A stretch of DNA of 64,000 nucleotides from Thalassospira profundimaris (GCF_003326755.1 NZ_JPWH01000009.1:62001-126000); one strand, 5' to 3'. Shown: positions 1 to 8,749, numbered from the stretch's first letter. Notes: a model not told the origin generated them from the letters alone. Program-made: numbers and translations.

Positions 1-288
1 CGTGCCCTGGGGCCGACGGGGTATGTTGTGAATATCGCGCGTGGAACCGTGGTGGATGAACCCGCCCTGATCACGGCACTGCGCGATGGTATTATTGCCG
101 GGGCTGGGCTGGATGTTTTTCACAACGAACCGCATATGAACCCGTCCTTTGCCGATTTTGAAAATGTCGTGATTTATCCGCACCATGCCAGCGGCACCGT
201 GGAAACACGCAACGCAATGGGGCAGCTTGTTGTCGATAATCTGGTGGCGTTTTTTGCTGGCAAGCCCCTGATAACGCCAGTGAACTAA
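1..288 (+). CDS. D-isomer-specific 2-hydroxyacid dehydrogenase, C-terminal fragment
   Basis: The frame is open from the first base, so only the last 95 residues of an NAD(P)-dependent 2-hydroxyacid dehydrogenase are seen. The fragment has the family's NIARG segment after the Rossmann fold, the GLDVFHNEP stretch carrying the catalytic glutamate, and YPHHASGT with the catalytic histidine. Such enzymes reduce 2-keto acids such as glyoxylate, hydroxypyruvate or gluconate derivatives in the cytoplasm. The substrate cannot be told from the C-terminus. The gene is followed by a hairpin terminator and appears to end its own transcript. The family call is firm; the exact enzyme is open. Confidence 0.9.
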   Translation, partial: RALGPTGYVVNIARGTVVDEPALITALRDGIIAGAGLDVFHNEPHMNPSFADFENVVIYPHHASGTVETRNAMGQLVVDNLVAFFAGKPLITPVN

Positions 289-307
289 AGGCATGAAGGA
301 TAGGTGG

Positions 308-330
308 CGGGCCGGTTATTCGGCCCGTTT
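308..330 (+). terminator. Rho-independent terminator after the dehydrogenase gene
   Basis: A perfect 7-bp inverted repeat (cgggccg / cggcccg) with a 6-nt loop and a short T run lies 20 nt after the stop codon. It would separate the dehydrogenase transcript from the ModE-like gene. Confidence 0.6.
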
Positions 331-368
331 GCCTTGGCAGGATCCCGGTGTTTGGATAATCTGGCGCT

Positions 369-794
369 ATGACACAGGGCAAAGACCTTAAAATCCGTTT
401 GAAAATTGAGCTGCCAGGCGGGGTGCGCCTTGGCTATGGCAAGGTTGATCTGTTGCGTGCAGTGGCCCGGGAAGCATCAATCTCGGCGGCGGCGCGCACG
501 ATGGGCATGTCCTATCGTCGGGCCTGGTTGCTGATCGACGAGCTAAATAAAAGTTTCGCCAGCCCGGTGATTGAAACCCGCATTGGCGGCAAGGCGCATG
601 GCGGTGCGACCCTGACGCAAATGGGCGAAAAGATTGTTGCCATCTATCAGGCCGCAGAGGAACAGGCCAAAACGGCAATGGCCGAAAATCTGAGCGACCT
701 TGCGGCCTGTCTGGCACCAGAAACGGAGATTGTAACGGAAACGGGAACCGTAACGGGTGATCTGGCTGAGTTTTCGGAGACAGACGAAGCCTGA
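369..794 (+). CDS. ModE-like winged-helix molybdate regulator (N-terminal domain only)
   Basis: 141 residues. Residues about 10-115 match the winged-helix DNA-binding domain of ModE, with the typical VDLLRAVAREASISAAARTM helix-turn-helix, the GMSYRRAW recognition helix and the GGKAHGGATLT wing. ModE proteins repress molybdate uptake genes when molybdate is bound. This protein lacks the C-terminal Mop domains that sense molybdate in E. coli ModE; its tail is short and Thr/Glu-rich. It converges on modC, with only 10 nt between the two stop codons. The likely target is the dyad upstream of modA. How it senses molybdate without Mop domains is not clear from sequence; single-domain ModE proteins are known in other bacteria. 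Confidence 0.85.
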   Translation: MTQGKDLKIRLKIELPGGVRLGYGKVDLLRAVAREASISAAARTMGMSYRRAWLLIDELNKSFASPVIETRIGGKAHGGATLTQMGEKIVAIYQAAEEQAKTAMAENLSDLAACLAPETEIVTETGTVTGDLAEFSETDEA

Positions 795-804
795 CTGTTT
801 TTCC

Positions 805-1956
805 TTAAGCATCCGTATCGCGCAATTTGCCATCGACCGTAACCGATTTGATTACGGCATAAACCTGCTGGCCAACTTCCAGTGACAGGCGTAGCGCCGA
901 CCAGTTGGTGATGCGGGCCTGAATAACCGGGGTTGTTAGTATTCTGCCCTTGGCGGCATGGCCGAGGTGAAGGGCGGCCTCGATATTGCCGGTGCCAACC
1001 GGGGTCAGGGCGGCAATGGTGGCGGGTAAAATGTTATTGGCGCTAATGCCGTCGGGAATGGATGTTGCGATCATCACATCGCGCGCGCGAATATGCAGGC
1101 GGGTTTGTTGCGGGATGGTGCTGGCGTGGGTGGTCGTAGTGTTCGCCGAAGGTAAAAGCGGCACAATCAATTGATGCCCGGCACAGCCCAGATAGGAAAT
1201 GCCGCCTTTTGGATCATGACCTGTTACCGTGGCCGGAATAACCGCTCCGGCGTCAAACTGCCCGGTTAGCGGGGCCAGGTCGGTGCGGGCCAGAATATCA
1301 AATACCGACCCGCTGGCGCGCACGCGGCCCTTATCCATCACCACGATATGGTCAGCCAGCCGGGCAACTTCATCAATTGAATGGCTGACATATAAAATTG
1401 GCAGGCGGCGCTGATCGCGCAGCGCCTCCAGATAGGGCAGGATTTCTTCCTTGCGGGCCTGATCAAGGGCGGAAAGCGGCTCGTCAAGCAACAAAATATC
1501 CGGGTTGCCCAACAGCGCCCGTCCGAGCGAGACACGCTGCCTTTCCCCGCCCGAAAGTTTCGCCGGGCGGCGGGACAGTAAATCGCCAATGCCCAGCATG
1601 GCAATGATGGCGTCAACCTGGTTTTCCGGCAGCCGGTTTGTCGCACGGCGATGGGCAAAAAACAGGTTTTTGCGCACGGTTAAATGGGGGAATAGCCTTG
1701 CATCCTGAAACACATATCCCACCCGCCGCTTGCGCGGGGACATATGGGTTTTCGTTGCGCTATCAAAAACCGTGCTGTCATTAATGGTAAGGGTGCCGGA
1801 ATCCGGCTTGATCAATCCGGCAATGGCATTAATCAGGGTGGTTTTACCACTGCCCGAGGGGCCAAACAGGGCGGTGATGCCCGGTTGTTCCACCTTGAAC
1901 TGCGCCTGTAAATCAAGGGTTCCGGCTTGATGGCGAATGTTAATCTTCAGGCTCAT
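805..1956 (-). CDS. modC: Molybdate ABC transporter ATPase ModC
   Basis: 383 residues. ATP-hydrolysing subunit of the high-affinity molybdate importer on the inner face of the membrane. Walker A GPSGSGKT lies at residues 32-39, the Q-loop near 84, the signature LSGGE at 134-138, Walker B ILLLDEP at 154-160 and the switch SH at 191-192. A C-terminal Mop/TOBE domain (about 290-383, with SANNILPATI and AVIKSVTVD) is the oxyanion-binding part that separates ModC from other importer ATPases. Its ATG overlaps the modB stop codon by 4 nt, so translation is probably coupled. It is the last gene of modABC. Confidence 0.97.
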   Translation of the reverse strand: MSLKINIRHQAGTLDLQAQFKVEQPGITALFGPSGSGKTTLINAIAGLIKPDSGTLTINDSTVFDSATKTHMSPRKRRVGYVFQDARLFPHLTVRKNLFFAHRRATNRLPENQVDAIIAMLGIGDLLSRRPAKLSGGERQRVSLGRALLGNPDILLLDEPLSALDQARKEEILPYLEALRDQRRLPILYVSHSIDEVARLADHIVVMDKGRVRASGSVFDILARTDLAPLTGQFDAGAVIPATVTGHDPKGGISYLGCAGHQLIVPLLPSANTTTTHASTIPQQTRLHIRARDVMIATSIPDGISANNILPATIAALTPVGTGNIEAALHLGHAAKGRILTTPVIQARITNWSALRLSLEVGQQVYAVIKSVTVDGKLRDTDA

Positions 1957-2654
1957 GGGCGGACCTGCCCGGTCAGTTTCTGGCGGATGCCGCGCATGGC
2001 CATTTCCGAAATAACCAGCCCGAACAGGGCCAGCCCGATGGACAGGGCGGCAAGCCGTGCGGCCGCCAGTTCGCCCCCCGGTGTTTGAATGGCGGTATAA
2101 ATTGCCAGCGGCAGGGTGCGGGTTTCGCCGGGAATGTTCGAGACAAAGGTAATAATCGCGCCAAATTCGCCCAGACTGGCACTAAAGGCGGTGATCGCCC
2201 CGGCAATGATGCCGGGCAGGGCCAGGGGCAGGGTAATGTTAATAAACCGGTCAAACGGCCCGGCCCCCAGCGTTTCGGCCGCCTGATGCAGGCCGGGATC
2301 CATATTTTCCAGCGCAATGCGTATGGCACGGACCTGAAAGGGGAAGCTGACAATACCTGCCGCCAGGGCGGCCCCGCCCCAGCTAAAGACCAGGCGAATA
2401 TCAAATGTATGAAGCAGCCATGCCCCAATCGGCGCACGGGTGCCAAAACTGATCAGCAGCAAATACCCCATCACCACTGGCGGCAGGATCAGCGGCAGAT
2501 GCACAATGGCATCAAGCAGAAACCGGCCGGGAAATCGCCCGAATGTCAGCGCGCTTGCCGCCAGGATGGCAAAGGGCAGGGCCCCTGCCACGGCGACAGC
2601 GGCAATTTTCAGGCTTAACAGCAGGGCATCAATTTCGGCGGGCGACAGCGTCAT
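1953..2654 (-). CDS. modB: Molybdate ABC transporter permease ModB
   Basis: 233 residues with about five membrane helices. It forms the membrane channel of the molybdate importer as a dimer. The cytoplasmic EAA loop that docks on ModC is visible at about residues 137-160 (AAETLGAGPFDRF followed by LPLALPGIIAG). The usual ModB length and the adjacent modA and modC fix the assignment. The gene begins 40 nt after modA and overlaps modC by 4 nt. Confidence 0.97.
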   Translation of the reverse strand: MTLSPAEIDALLLSLKIAAVAVAGALPFAILAASALTFGRFPGRFLLDAIVHLPLILPPVVMGYLLLISFGTRAPIGAWLLHTFDIRLVFSWGGAALAAGIVSFPFQVRAIRIALENMDPGLHQAAETLGAGPFDRFINITLPLALPGIIAGAITAFSASLGEFGAIITFVSNIPGETRTLPLAIYTAIQTPGGELAAARLAALSIGLALFGLVISEMAMRGIRQKLTGQVRP

Positions 2655-2694
2655 GGGGGAGGGGGCCTGTTACTTGCTGATCGGGTCGTCGTTA

Positions 2695-3480
2695 TTATTG
2701 GGGCAGGGTAAAACCATATTGGCCGAAAATGGCGCGTGCATCAGGTGATTTTAAAAAATCCAGCAGGCGGGTGGATGCCGGGTTTTTCATATCCTTCATC
2801 ACCGCAACCGGATAGGTGATGGCAGGATGGCTGTTTGCCGGGAAAGTCGCAATGATTTTAACGCCCTTGCTGATGGCGGCATCGGTGCCATAAACAATGC
2901 CAAGCGGGCTTTCGCCGTGTTCCACCAGGGCAAGGGCGGCACGAACATTATCGGCGCGTGCCAGGCGGGATTCGGTTTTTTCCCACATGCCGAGCTTTCC
3001 CAGTGCCTGTTTACCGTAAATACCGGCTGGCACATGGTCCGGGTCGCCCATTGCAATGCGGTCATCCTTGCCAATCAGGCGGGTCAAATCGCTTTTGGTA
3101 TCCAGCGTTATATTGCTCAGTTTGCTGTCTTTCGGGGCAATCAAAACCAGTGAATTTCCCAAAAGGTCGCGGCGGGTGCCTGCCTCCAGCAGGTCCTGTT
3201 CTGACAGCCAGTCCATCCATTTTTCATTGGCGGAAACAAAAATTTCTGCCGGGCCGCCCGCCGCAATCTGGCGTGCCAGGGTGGATGAACTGGCAAATGA
3301 CAGGCGCACATTATCGTCCGGGTTTTGTTGTTCATAGGCTTTGGCAACATCACCCATCGCGTCTGTCAGGCTGGCAGCGGCAAAAACGGTGATGTCCCTG
3401 GCTTGGGCAAAGGCGGGCATCATGAAAAGACCAATTCCTGCTGCCAGGCACAGCAGGGGGCGGGGCAAAGGGCTGAACAT
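2695..3480 (-). CDS. modA: Periplasmic molybdate-binding protein ModA
   Basis: 261 residues. A signal peptide (residues 1 to about 27, basic start, hydrophobic core, cleavage after AQA) is followed by DITVFAAASLTDAM, the standard start of mature ModA. Later SSSTLARQI and the GDPDHVPAGIYGKQAL segment line the oxyanion pocket in this family. The protein captures molybdate or tungstate in the periplasm and passes it to ModB. The ATG is preceded by a GGAG Shine-Dalgarno sequence about 7 nt upstream. The operon promoter region holds a ModE-like dyad starting 27 nt upstream of the start codon, so repression by molybdate is expected. Confidence 0.97.
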   Translation of the reverse strand: MFSPLPRPLLCLAAGIGLFMMPAFAQARDITVFAAASLTDAMGDVAKAYEQQNPDDNVRLSFASSSTLARQIAAGGPAEIFVSANEKWMDWLSEQDLLEAGTRRDLLGNSLVLIAPKDSKLSNITLDTKSDLTRLIGKDDRIAMGDPDHVPAGIYGKQALGKLGMWEKTESRLARADNVRAALALVEHGESPLGIVYGTDAAISKGVKIIATFPANSHPAITYPVAVMKDMKNPASTRLLDFLKSPDARAIFGQYGFTLPQ

Positions 3481-3506
3481 AGGGGGCTCCGGTTATCACT
3501 AAATCA

Positions 3507-3540
3507 CCTATCGCTATATTTCATTGGATATAGCGATAGG
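3507..3540. promoter_or_regulatory. ModE-type operator in front of modABC
   Basis: Two perfect 13-bp inverted arms, cctatcgctatat (3507-3519) and atatagcgatagg (3528-3540), are separated by 8 nt. The arm sequence closely resembles the ATCGCTATATA half-site of the E. coli ModE box. It lies 27-60 bp upstream of the modA start, where bound ModE would block the promoter. The sequence match is direct; the binding protein is inferred to be the ModE-like product encoded at 369-794. Confidence 0.8.
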
Positions 3541-3606
3541 TCAAGCAACCATTGCGTTATGCGGGGTGCGAACCGGGCAGGTAGGGATGGAACGGGGCAG
3601 CGCGTT

Positions 3607-4128
3607 TTAATTCTGGCAGGCAGCCGTCAGGGCCGGGTCATTATTTGCCAGCGGATCCATTTTAATGTCACCCTGCGGAAAGCCGTTATCATCAAGGTTT
3701 GTCGCGGGCGTAATGAAACCGGCCTGCTTGCTGTCACAGTCAATCAGCCGGGTTGTTGCCATCGCCGGATGGCCCTTTTGCAAATACACGGTGGTGATTT
3801 GCTTTTGCGCCGGATTCTGCGGGTTGGGAACATTTTTACCGGCATCTATCGCGGTAAAGCGATTTATGGGCGGGCTGATCAGCGTCCAGGGTTTATAGGG
3901 CGTGTTGGCGGTAAGTGTTTCGGTGACAATGACATTATCGGGCAGGCGGGCCGATATGCGCCCAAACCAGCTATAATCATCCCAGATCATATAGCCAAAC
4001 ATGCCAAGGGCGGCGGTGAGCGGGATCAGATATTTCGGGGCCTTGCGCCCGGTCAGCCGAAATCCGAGCATAACAATGCCAGCGCAGGCAAAGCCGACCA
4101 CGATGGTGGTAAAAATAAAGACAAACAT
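3607..4128 (-). CDS. Conserved hypothetical membrane-anchored protein
   Basis: 173 residues, family not recognised. Two N-terminal membrane helices (about residues 3-21 and 33-50) are followed by a soluble domain of about 120 residues. That domain has a WDDYSWFGRI stretch just after the second helix and a Cys in DCDSKQAG and near the C-terminus (TAACQN), which could form a disulfide if the domain is periplasmic. It lies 54 nt downstream of the exonuclease gene on the same strand and could share its transcript. No enzyme motif is visible. Confidence 0.75.
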   Translation of the reverse strand: MFVFIFTTIVVGFACAGIVMLGFRLTGRKAPKYLIPLTAALGMFGYMIWDDYSWFGRISARLPDNVIVTETLTANTPYKPWTLISPPINRFTAIDAGKNVPNPQNPAQKQITTVYLQKGHPAMATTRLIDCDSKQAGFITPATNLDDNGFPQGDIKMDPLANNDPALTAACQN

Positions 4129-4182
4129 GGTCTGTGGTTCCTGCGGTTGCGGTCGCTTGCGCGCGTAAATGCTGTAAATGAC

Positions 4183-4872
4183 TTAGCGCAGGACACGATC
4201 CAGCTCAAGTTCGCCTTTCGGATCACGCTTGTCGATCTGGGCCAAAAAAAGTTCGGCCGTGGCAATGGCGTCGGTTAGGGCATTGTGGGCCCGATAGGGC
4301 GGTAAATTATGGGCCTTGCGCAGGTTTTGCAGTTTTAGCGCCCCGCTTTTGAGCGGCGTGCCCTGGCGGTGAATATCGCGCAGACCCAAAACCAGCGTAT
4401 CCACAGTTGGCATTTGCAGCGAGGCCCCATAAAGCCTTTTGCACGCTCTTCCTAAAAATCCCAGTTCAATCGGGGCATGATGTGCCAGCAAAACCCGCCC
4501 GGCCAGTATCGGCAAAAGCTGACGCAGGATCTCATCGATATCGGGCGCATTTTCCAGATGACTATCAAGAATCCCGTGCACAACAGCCGAACTTTCGCGC
4601 ACGTCCCGGTTGGGGCGCACCAGCGTGTGATATGCACTGGATAAATCCACCCCGCGATTACGCACCACCACCCAGCCGATGCTGATAATGGCATCCTTTT
4701 TCGGATGAAGGCCGGTGGTTTCCAGGTCAACCGCGACAAATTCCACATCGGAAACCGGTTTTTCCGGGTCAACCGGCGGAATGTCGTAAAATTGCGCCAG
4801 CGGGCCCCTGGCACGGTTGCGGTTCCAGCGCCGGTAAAACTGGCTGTCCTTTAGTTTTTCCTGAAGACCCAT
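4183..4872 (-). CDS. DEDDh-family 3'-5' exonuclease (DnaQ-like)
   Basis: 229 residues. Exo I is DLETTG with D49 and E51. Exo II is LLAHHAPIELGFL, where the usual Asp is replaced by Glu. Exo III is HNALTDA, supplying the His and Asp of the DEDDh set. The fold is that of the DNA polymerase III epsilon proofreading subunit, but the protein lacks a polymerase-binding tail. An N-terminal stretch of about 40 residues (many Arg) precedes the nuclease domain. It starts 43 nt after the cNMP/CBS/DUF294 gene, a pairing I recall from other proteobacteria next to sodium:solute symporters. The true substrate is unknown, and RNA or DNA ends are both possible. Confidence 0.88.
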   Translation of the reverse strand: MGLQEKLKDSQFYRRWNRNRARGPLAQFYDIPPVDPEKPVSDVEFVAVDLETTGLHPKKDAIISIGWVVVRNRGVDLSSAYHTLVRPNRDVRESSAVVHGILDSHLENAPDIDEILRQLLPILAGRVLLAHHAPIELGFLGRACKRLYGASLQMPTVDTLVLGLRDIHRQGTPLKSGALKLQNLRKAHNLPPYRAHNALTDAIATAELFLAQIDKRDPKGELELDRVLR

Positions 4873-4915
4873 ATTCTATCCTGCATTGCTATGTCGCTCA
4901 AATGTGCCGTGCCTG

Positions 4916-6790
4916 TCAGGTGCCGCTTTTGCCAAAGCTGCTTTCAAGTGCGGATTGCAGTGTTTTGATCACGTTAAACGCATCCTTGAGGTGGCTTCGC
5001 TCGAAGGCGGAAAGGCTCTCGGGATGTAAAAAGTTGTCCGGCCGTTGACCATCGCGGATTTGCGCGACCTGGTGTTTTAAGCGGGTAATGCTGATGAACT
5101 CATAGGCATCCATCAAATCGCGCGCACCCTGCGCGCTGATCGAACTGGTATGCAGGGCAGCCTGCAGGCGGGCAGTGGTATTCACCGCCGCAATGCCATT
5201 GCCCAGCGCGTGAATGCGGGCAATATCAACAATCGGCACCACGCCACTATGTTTCATATCCAGGGTGCGGTCATGCTCGCCTCCCCGGATCATGACGAAA
5301 TTGCGGAAAAACCCCAACGGCACCTGATGGCTTTGCGCATTGCCGACCATAAAGGCCAGGAAAATCCGGTTACCCGATGCCAGCCTTAGAATTTCGCGGT
5401 GCAATTGCGCGTAAAGATCGGTTTTGCCGTAAATCGGCCGCAGGTCAAACCAGACCGAACACAGCATTAAGGCCTTGGGTTCCGGGCTTTGGATCCAGGT
5501 GGTGAAATACCGTTGCCATGTTGCGACGGGCTGGCGCCATTTTTCGGTTTTCGCCATCATCTCGCCGGGGCAGTAAACGTAACCGGCCTCGTTTAAACCA
5601 TCACAGACGAATTCCGCCAGATTGCGGAAATAGTCACCATGCAGGGCAGGGTCATAGGTATCATCCAGCATCAGGCAGTTATCCTGGTCTGAAATGGCGG
5701 TTTGTTCCTGCCGCCCCTGCGAGCCACCTGCCAGCCACACATAGGGCACGGGCGGGGGACCAAATTTCTGTTCGCCCAGTTCCAGTAACCGCGAGGTCAC
5801 GGTATCGGCCAGCGTGGTCACGATATGTCCGGCATTTTGCGATGTGGCCCCGGCATCAATCAACTGGCGCAGCAGTTCGGGAATTTGCGCAATCACACCG
5901 GCCATATCGGCAGGGTTGTCCATTTTGCTGATTTGACCGGCCATATAAACCGCCGACAGCGACTGACGCATCAACAGGTTGGTGGTGGTAATAACGCCAA
6001 CCGGCGTATCCGCCCCCGGGGCCACCACCGGCAAATGGCGGATGTTGTGGCGTGTCATGGTCAGCAGGGCATCAAAGGCATAGGCGTCGGGCGCAATCGA
6101 GATGGGGTTGGGTGTCATCACGGCAGATACGGGTGTTGCGTAATCCAGCCCCTGTGCCACCACGCGGTTGCGCAGGTCGCGGTCCGTAACAATTCCGGCA
6201 ATTTTGCCCGCTTCGTCCGTCAGCAACAGGCAGGAAACCCGTTCCTTGCTCATATGCTGCCCGGTTTCCAGCAGCGTTGCGCTTTGCGGCAGGCTGACCA
6301 CATCACGGCCAATCAGGTTTTTGACCTGAAGGCTCATCAGTTTGAGCTGGTCTTCGTCGCGGGCTTCGGCCATTTGCATACCGCCGCGCAGGCGTGCCCC
6401 GCCCATCAATTCAAAGAAATAGGCAAATTGCGGGTGCTGGCGGGCCAGGTCGTGAAAATCGCTTTCGGGCAGTTGGTACACCAGGGTGTCTTCAATCGCG
6501 GTAATGCGGTTGGCCGCCTTGCCGCCGCGAAACATGGCGCGCACGCCAAAACATTCCCCTTCGGACAGGCGGGCGAGCAACTGGCCGTCTGGCGATTGGG
6601 TTTCAACCGCACCGGTACGCACAATGTGCAAATGCAGGCAGGTAATATCGGGTTGTAAAATGACCGACCCCTTGCGGAAATACCGTGCCGTCAGGCGCGC
6701 CGGGATTTTGTCCAGCGCGCTACCCGGCAGCAGGTCAAACGGGTGATGGGCGGCTAAAAAATCGCGAATGTCTTTTAACTCTAGGCTCAT
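4916..6790 (-). CDS. cNMP-binding / CBS / DUF294 putative nucleotidyltransferase
   Basis: About 624 residues with four parts in order: a cyclic-nucleotide-binding-like domain (about 10-130), a CBS pair (about 160-280), a DUF294 nucleotidyltransferase domain (about 340-480, with GGSQGRQEQTAISDQDN matching the GS-x-GR-x-E...D-x-D pattern), and a helical DUF294 C-terminal domain. The domain set resembles GlnD-like signalling proteins that sense nucleotides and may transfer nucleotidyl groups. The ATG at 6790 is preferred because GGGGAA lies just upstream; a TTG six codons earlier is the alternative. It sits between the symporter genes and the exonuclease, which suggests a role in controlling transport. 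The partner protein is unknown. Confidence 0.88.
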   Translation of the reverse strand: MSLELKDIRDFLAAHHPFDLLPGSALDKIPARLTARYFRKGSVILQPDITCLHLHIVRTGAVETQSPDGQLLARLSEGECFGVRAMFRGGKAANRITAIEDTLVYQLPESDFHDLARQHPQFAYFFELMGGARLRGGMQMAEARDEDQLKLMSLQVKNLIGRDVVSLPQSATLLETGQHMSKERVSCLLLTDEAGKIAGIVTDRDLRNRVVAQGLDYATPVSAVMTPNPISIAPDAYAFDALLTMTRHNIRHLPVVAPGADTPVGVITTTNLLMRQSLSAVYMAGQISKMDNPADMAGVIAQIPELLRQLIDAGATSQNAGHIVTTLADTVTSRLLELGEQKFGPPPVPYVWLAGGSQGRQEQTAISDQDNCLMLDDTYDPALHGDYFRNLAEFVCDGLNEAGYVYCPGEMMAKTEKWRQPVATWQRYFTTWIQSPEPKALMLCSVWFDLRPIYGKTDLYAQLHREILRLASGNRIFLAFMVGNAQSHQVPLGFFRNFVMIRGGEHDRTLDMKHSGVVPIVDIARIHALGNGIAAVNTTARLQAALHTSSISAQGARDLMDAYEFISITRLKHQVAQIRDGQRPDNFLHPESLSAFERSHLKDAFNVIKTLQSALESSFGKSGT

Positions 6791-6866
6791 GTTATTCCCC
6801 GGTTGCAAAGGATCGGGCAGGTTGCCGGAAGGTGTGTCATCTTCCGGGCATTCACCCTAACGCAAA

Positions 6867-6898
6867 GACCCCCGCATGTCTTTGACATCGCGGGGGTC
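6867..6898 (-). terminator. Hairpin terminator after the sodium:solute symporter gene
   Basis: A 9-bp GC-rich stem (gacccccgc / gcgggggtc) is extended by atgtc/gacat with one bulged base. It lies 50 nt beyond the symporter stop and is followed on the minus strand by TTTGCGTT. The T run is weak, so termination may be partial and let some transcription reach the DUF294 gene. Confidence 0.55.
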
Positions 6899-6947
6899 CT
6901 GTTCATTTTGGCTGATATTTTTTCAACCTGAATGGATATTGCCGGTT

Positions 6948-8714
6948 TTAATGGTCAACGGCAGCCCCGGCCCCTTTGGGGATACGGATCTGTTCAACCA
7001 TGTCCTGAATATGCAGTGGGGGTTCTGCCGTTATTTTGGAAACGGCAAAGGCCACAATGAAATTCAGCAACATACCAACCGCACCAATACCTTCCGGTGA
7101 AATGCCAAACAGCCAGTTATCGGCGGTATTGGCAATCAGCGGGGTAATGAAAACACCCTTGTAGGTGATGATATAGCTCATCGTGAAAACAAGCCCGGTC
7201 AGCATCCCGGCAATGGCGCCTTCACGGTTCACCTTCTTGGAGAAAATCCCCATGATAATGACCGGGAACAGTGATGCCGCGGCCAGACCAAAGGCAAAGG
7301 CCACCACCTGTGCAACAAAGCCCGGCGGGTTATAACCCAGATACCCGGCAATGCCGATGGCAACAGCAGCAGCAATACGGCCCGTCATCAGTTCCTGCTT
7401 TTCGGTCATATCCGGTGTGAAAGTACCTTTCAAAAGGTCATGCGAGATACTTGATGAAATCACCAGAAGCAGGCCCGCCGCCGTTGACAGGGCCGCGGCA
7501 ATACCACCGGCCGCCACCAGGGCGATCACCCAGTTGGGAAGCTGGGCAATTTCCGGGTTGGCCAGCACCATAATGTCGTTGTCGACCTTCAACTCGTTGC
7601 CTTTCCAGCCATATTGTTCGGCCTTGGCGGCAAAGGCGGCATTGGCATCGTTGTAATACTGGATGCGGCCATCGCCGTTTTTGTCGTCAAAGGCCAGAAG
7701 GCCGGTGCTTTCCCAGCGTTTCATCCATTCCGGGCGGTCTTCAAATACCAGGTTGCCATCGGGAGATCCCACCGGGCCGGTTTGCACCGTTTCGGTAAGG
7801 TTCAGGCGGGCCATTGCACCCACGGCCGGGGCGGTGGTGTAAAGAATGGCAATAAAAACCAGTGCCCAACCGGCAGACGAGCGGGCATCACGCACCTTTG
7901 GTACGGTAAAGAACCGCACGATAACGTGCGGCAAGCCCGCCGTGCCGACCATCAGCGCCAGGGTAATGGCGAAGATGTCGATCGTGGATTTGCTGGTGGT
8001 GGTATATTCCAGGAAACCCAGTTCGGTCACAACCTGGTTCAGGCGATCCAGCATATATTCGCCGGTGCCATTTACCGTGGACCCAAAGGCAAGCTGCGGG
8101 ATCGGATTGCCGGTCAACTGAAAGGCAATGAAAATCGCCGGGACAGTATAGGCCACAATTAGCACGCAATATTGTGCCACCTGGGTGTAGGTCACACCCT
8201 TCATGCCGCCCAGCACGGCATAAACAAACACAATGCCCATGCCAACAATCAGGCCGGTCAGAAGGTCAACTTCCAGGAAGCGCGAAAACACAATGCCAAC
8301 ACCGCGCATCTGGCCCGCGACATAGGTAAAGGAAATGAAGATCAGGCAAATCACCGCAACGATACGGGCGGTTCTGGAATAGAAACGGTCGCCGATGAAT
8401 TCCGGCACGGTAAATTTGCCATATTTGCGCAAATAGGGTGCGAGCAACATCGCCAGCAGGCAATACCCGCCGGTCCAGCCCATGAGGTAAACCGAACCGC
8501 CATAGCCCAGAAACGCAATCAGACCGGCCATCGAAATGAACGATGCCGCCGACATCCAGTCCGCCGCCGTTGCCATGCCGTTGACAACCGGGTTCACCCC
8601 GGAACCGGCCACGTAAAATTCGCCAGTCGTGCTGGCCTTTGCCCAAATGGCAATACCGATATAAAGCGCGAAGCTCAAGCCCACGGCAATATATGTAAGG
8701 GTCGTAAGATCCAT
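6948..8714 (-). CDS. Sodium:solute symporter, VC_2705 subfamily (cation acetate symporter-like)
   Basis: 588 residues with about 13 membrane helices. The N-terminus has TLTYIAVGLSFALYIGIAI and then the SSS-family motif STTGEFYVAGSGVNPVVNGM. The protein imports a small carboxylate such as acetate with Na+. A large hydrophilic insert (about residues 300-385) carries a DKNGDGRIQYYN loop that fits the EF-hand calcium loop pattern except at position 12. The ATG at 8714 is chosen because GGGGAG lies about 8 nt upstream; a TTG 15 nt earlier is weaker. It follows the DUF4212 gene by 35 nt, the usual pairing for this subfamily. The substrate is inferred only. Confidence 0.92.
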   Translation of the reverse strand: MDLTTLTYIAVGLSFALYIGIAIWAKASTTGEFYVAGSGVNPVVNGMATAADWMSAASFISMAGLIAFLGYGGSVYLMGWTGGYCLLAMLLAPYLRKYGKFTVPEFIGDRFYSRTARIVAVICLIFISFTYVAGQMRGVGIVFSRFLEVDLLTGLIVGMGIVFVYAVLGGMKGVTYTQVAQYCVLIVAYTVPAIFIAFQLTGNPIPQLAFGSTVNGTGEYMLDRLNQVVTELGFLEYTTTSKSTIDIFAITLALMVGTAGLPHVIVRFFTVPKVRDARSSAGWALVFIAILYTTAPAVGAMARLNLTETVQTGPVGSPDGNLVFEDRPEWMKRWESTGLLAFDDKNGDGRIQYYNDANAAFAAKAEQYGWKGNELKVDNDIMVLANPEIAQLPNWVIALVAAGGIAAALSTAAGLLLVISSSISHDLLKGTFTPDMTEKQELMTGRIAAAVAIGIAGYLGYNPPGFVAQVVAFAFGLAAASLFPVIIMGIFSKKVNREGAIAGMLTGLVFTMSYIITYKGVFITPLIANTADNWLFGISPEGIGAVGMLLNFIVAFAVSKITAEPPLHIQDMVEQIRIPKGAGAAVDH

Positions 8715-8749
8715 GTAAATGCTCCCCAATACAAATGGCCTGCGTGGGC

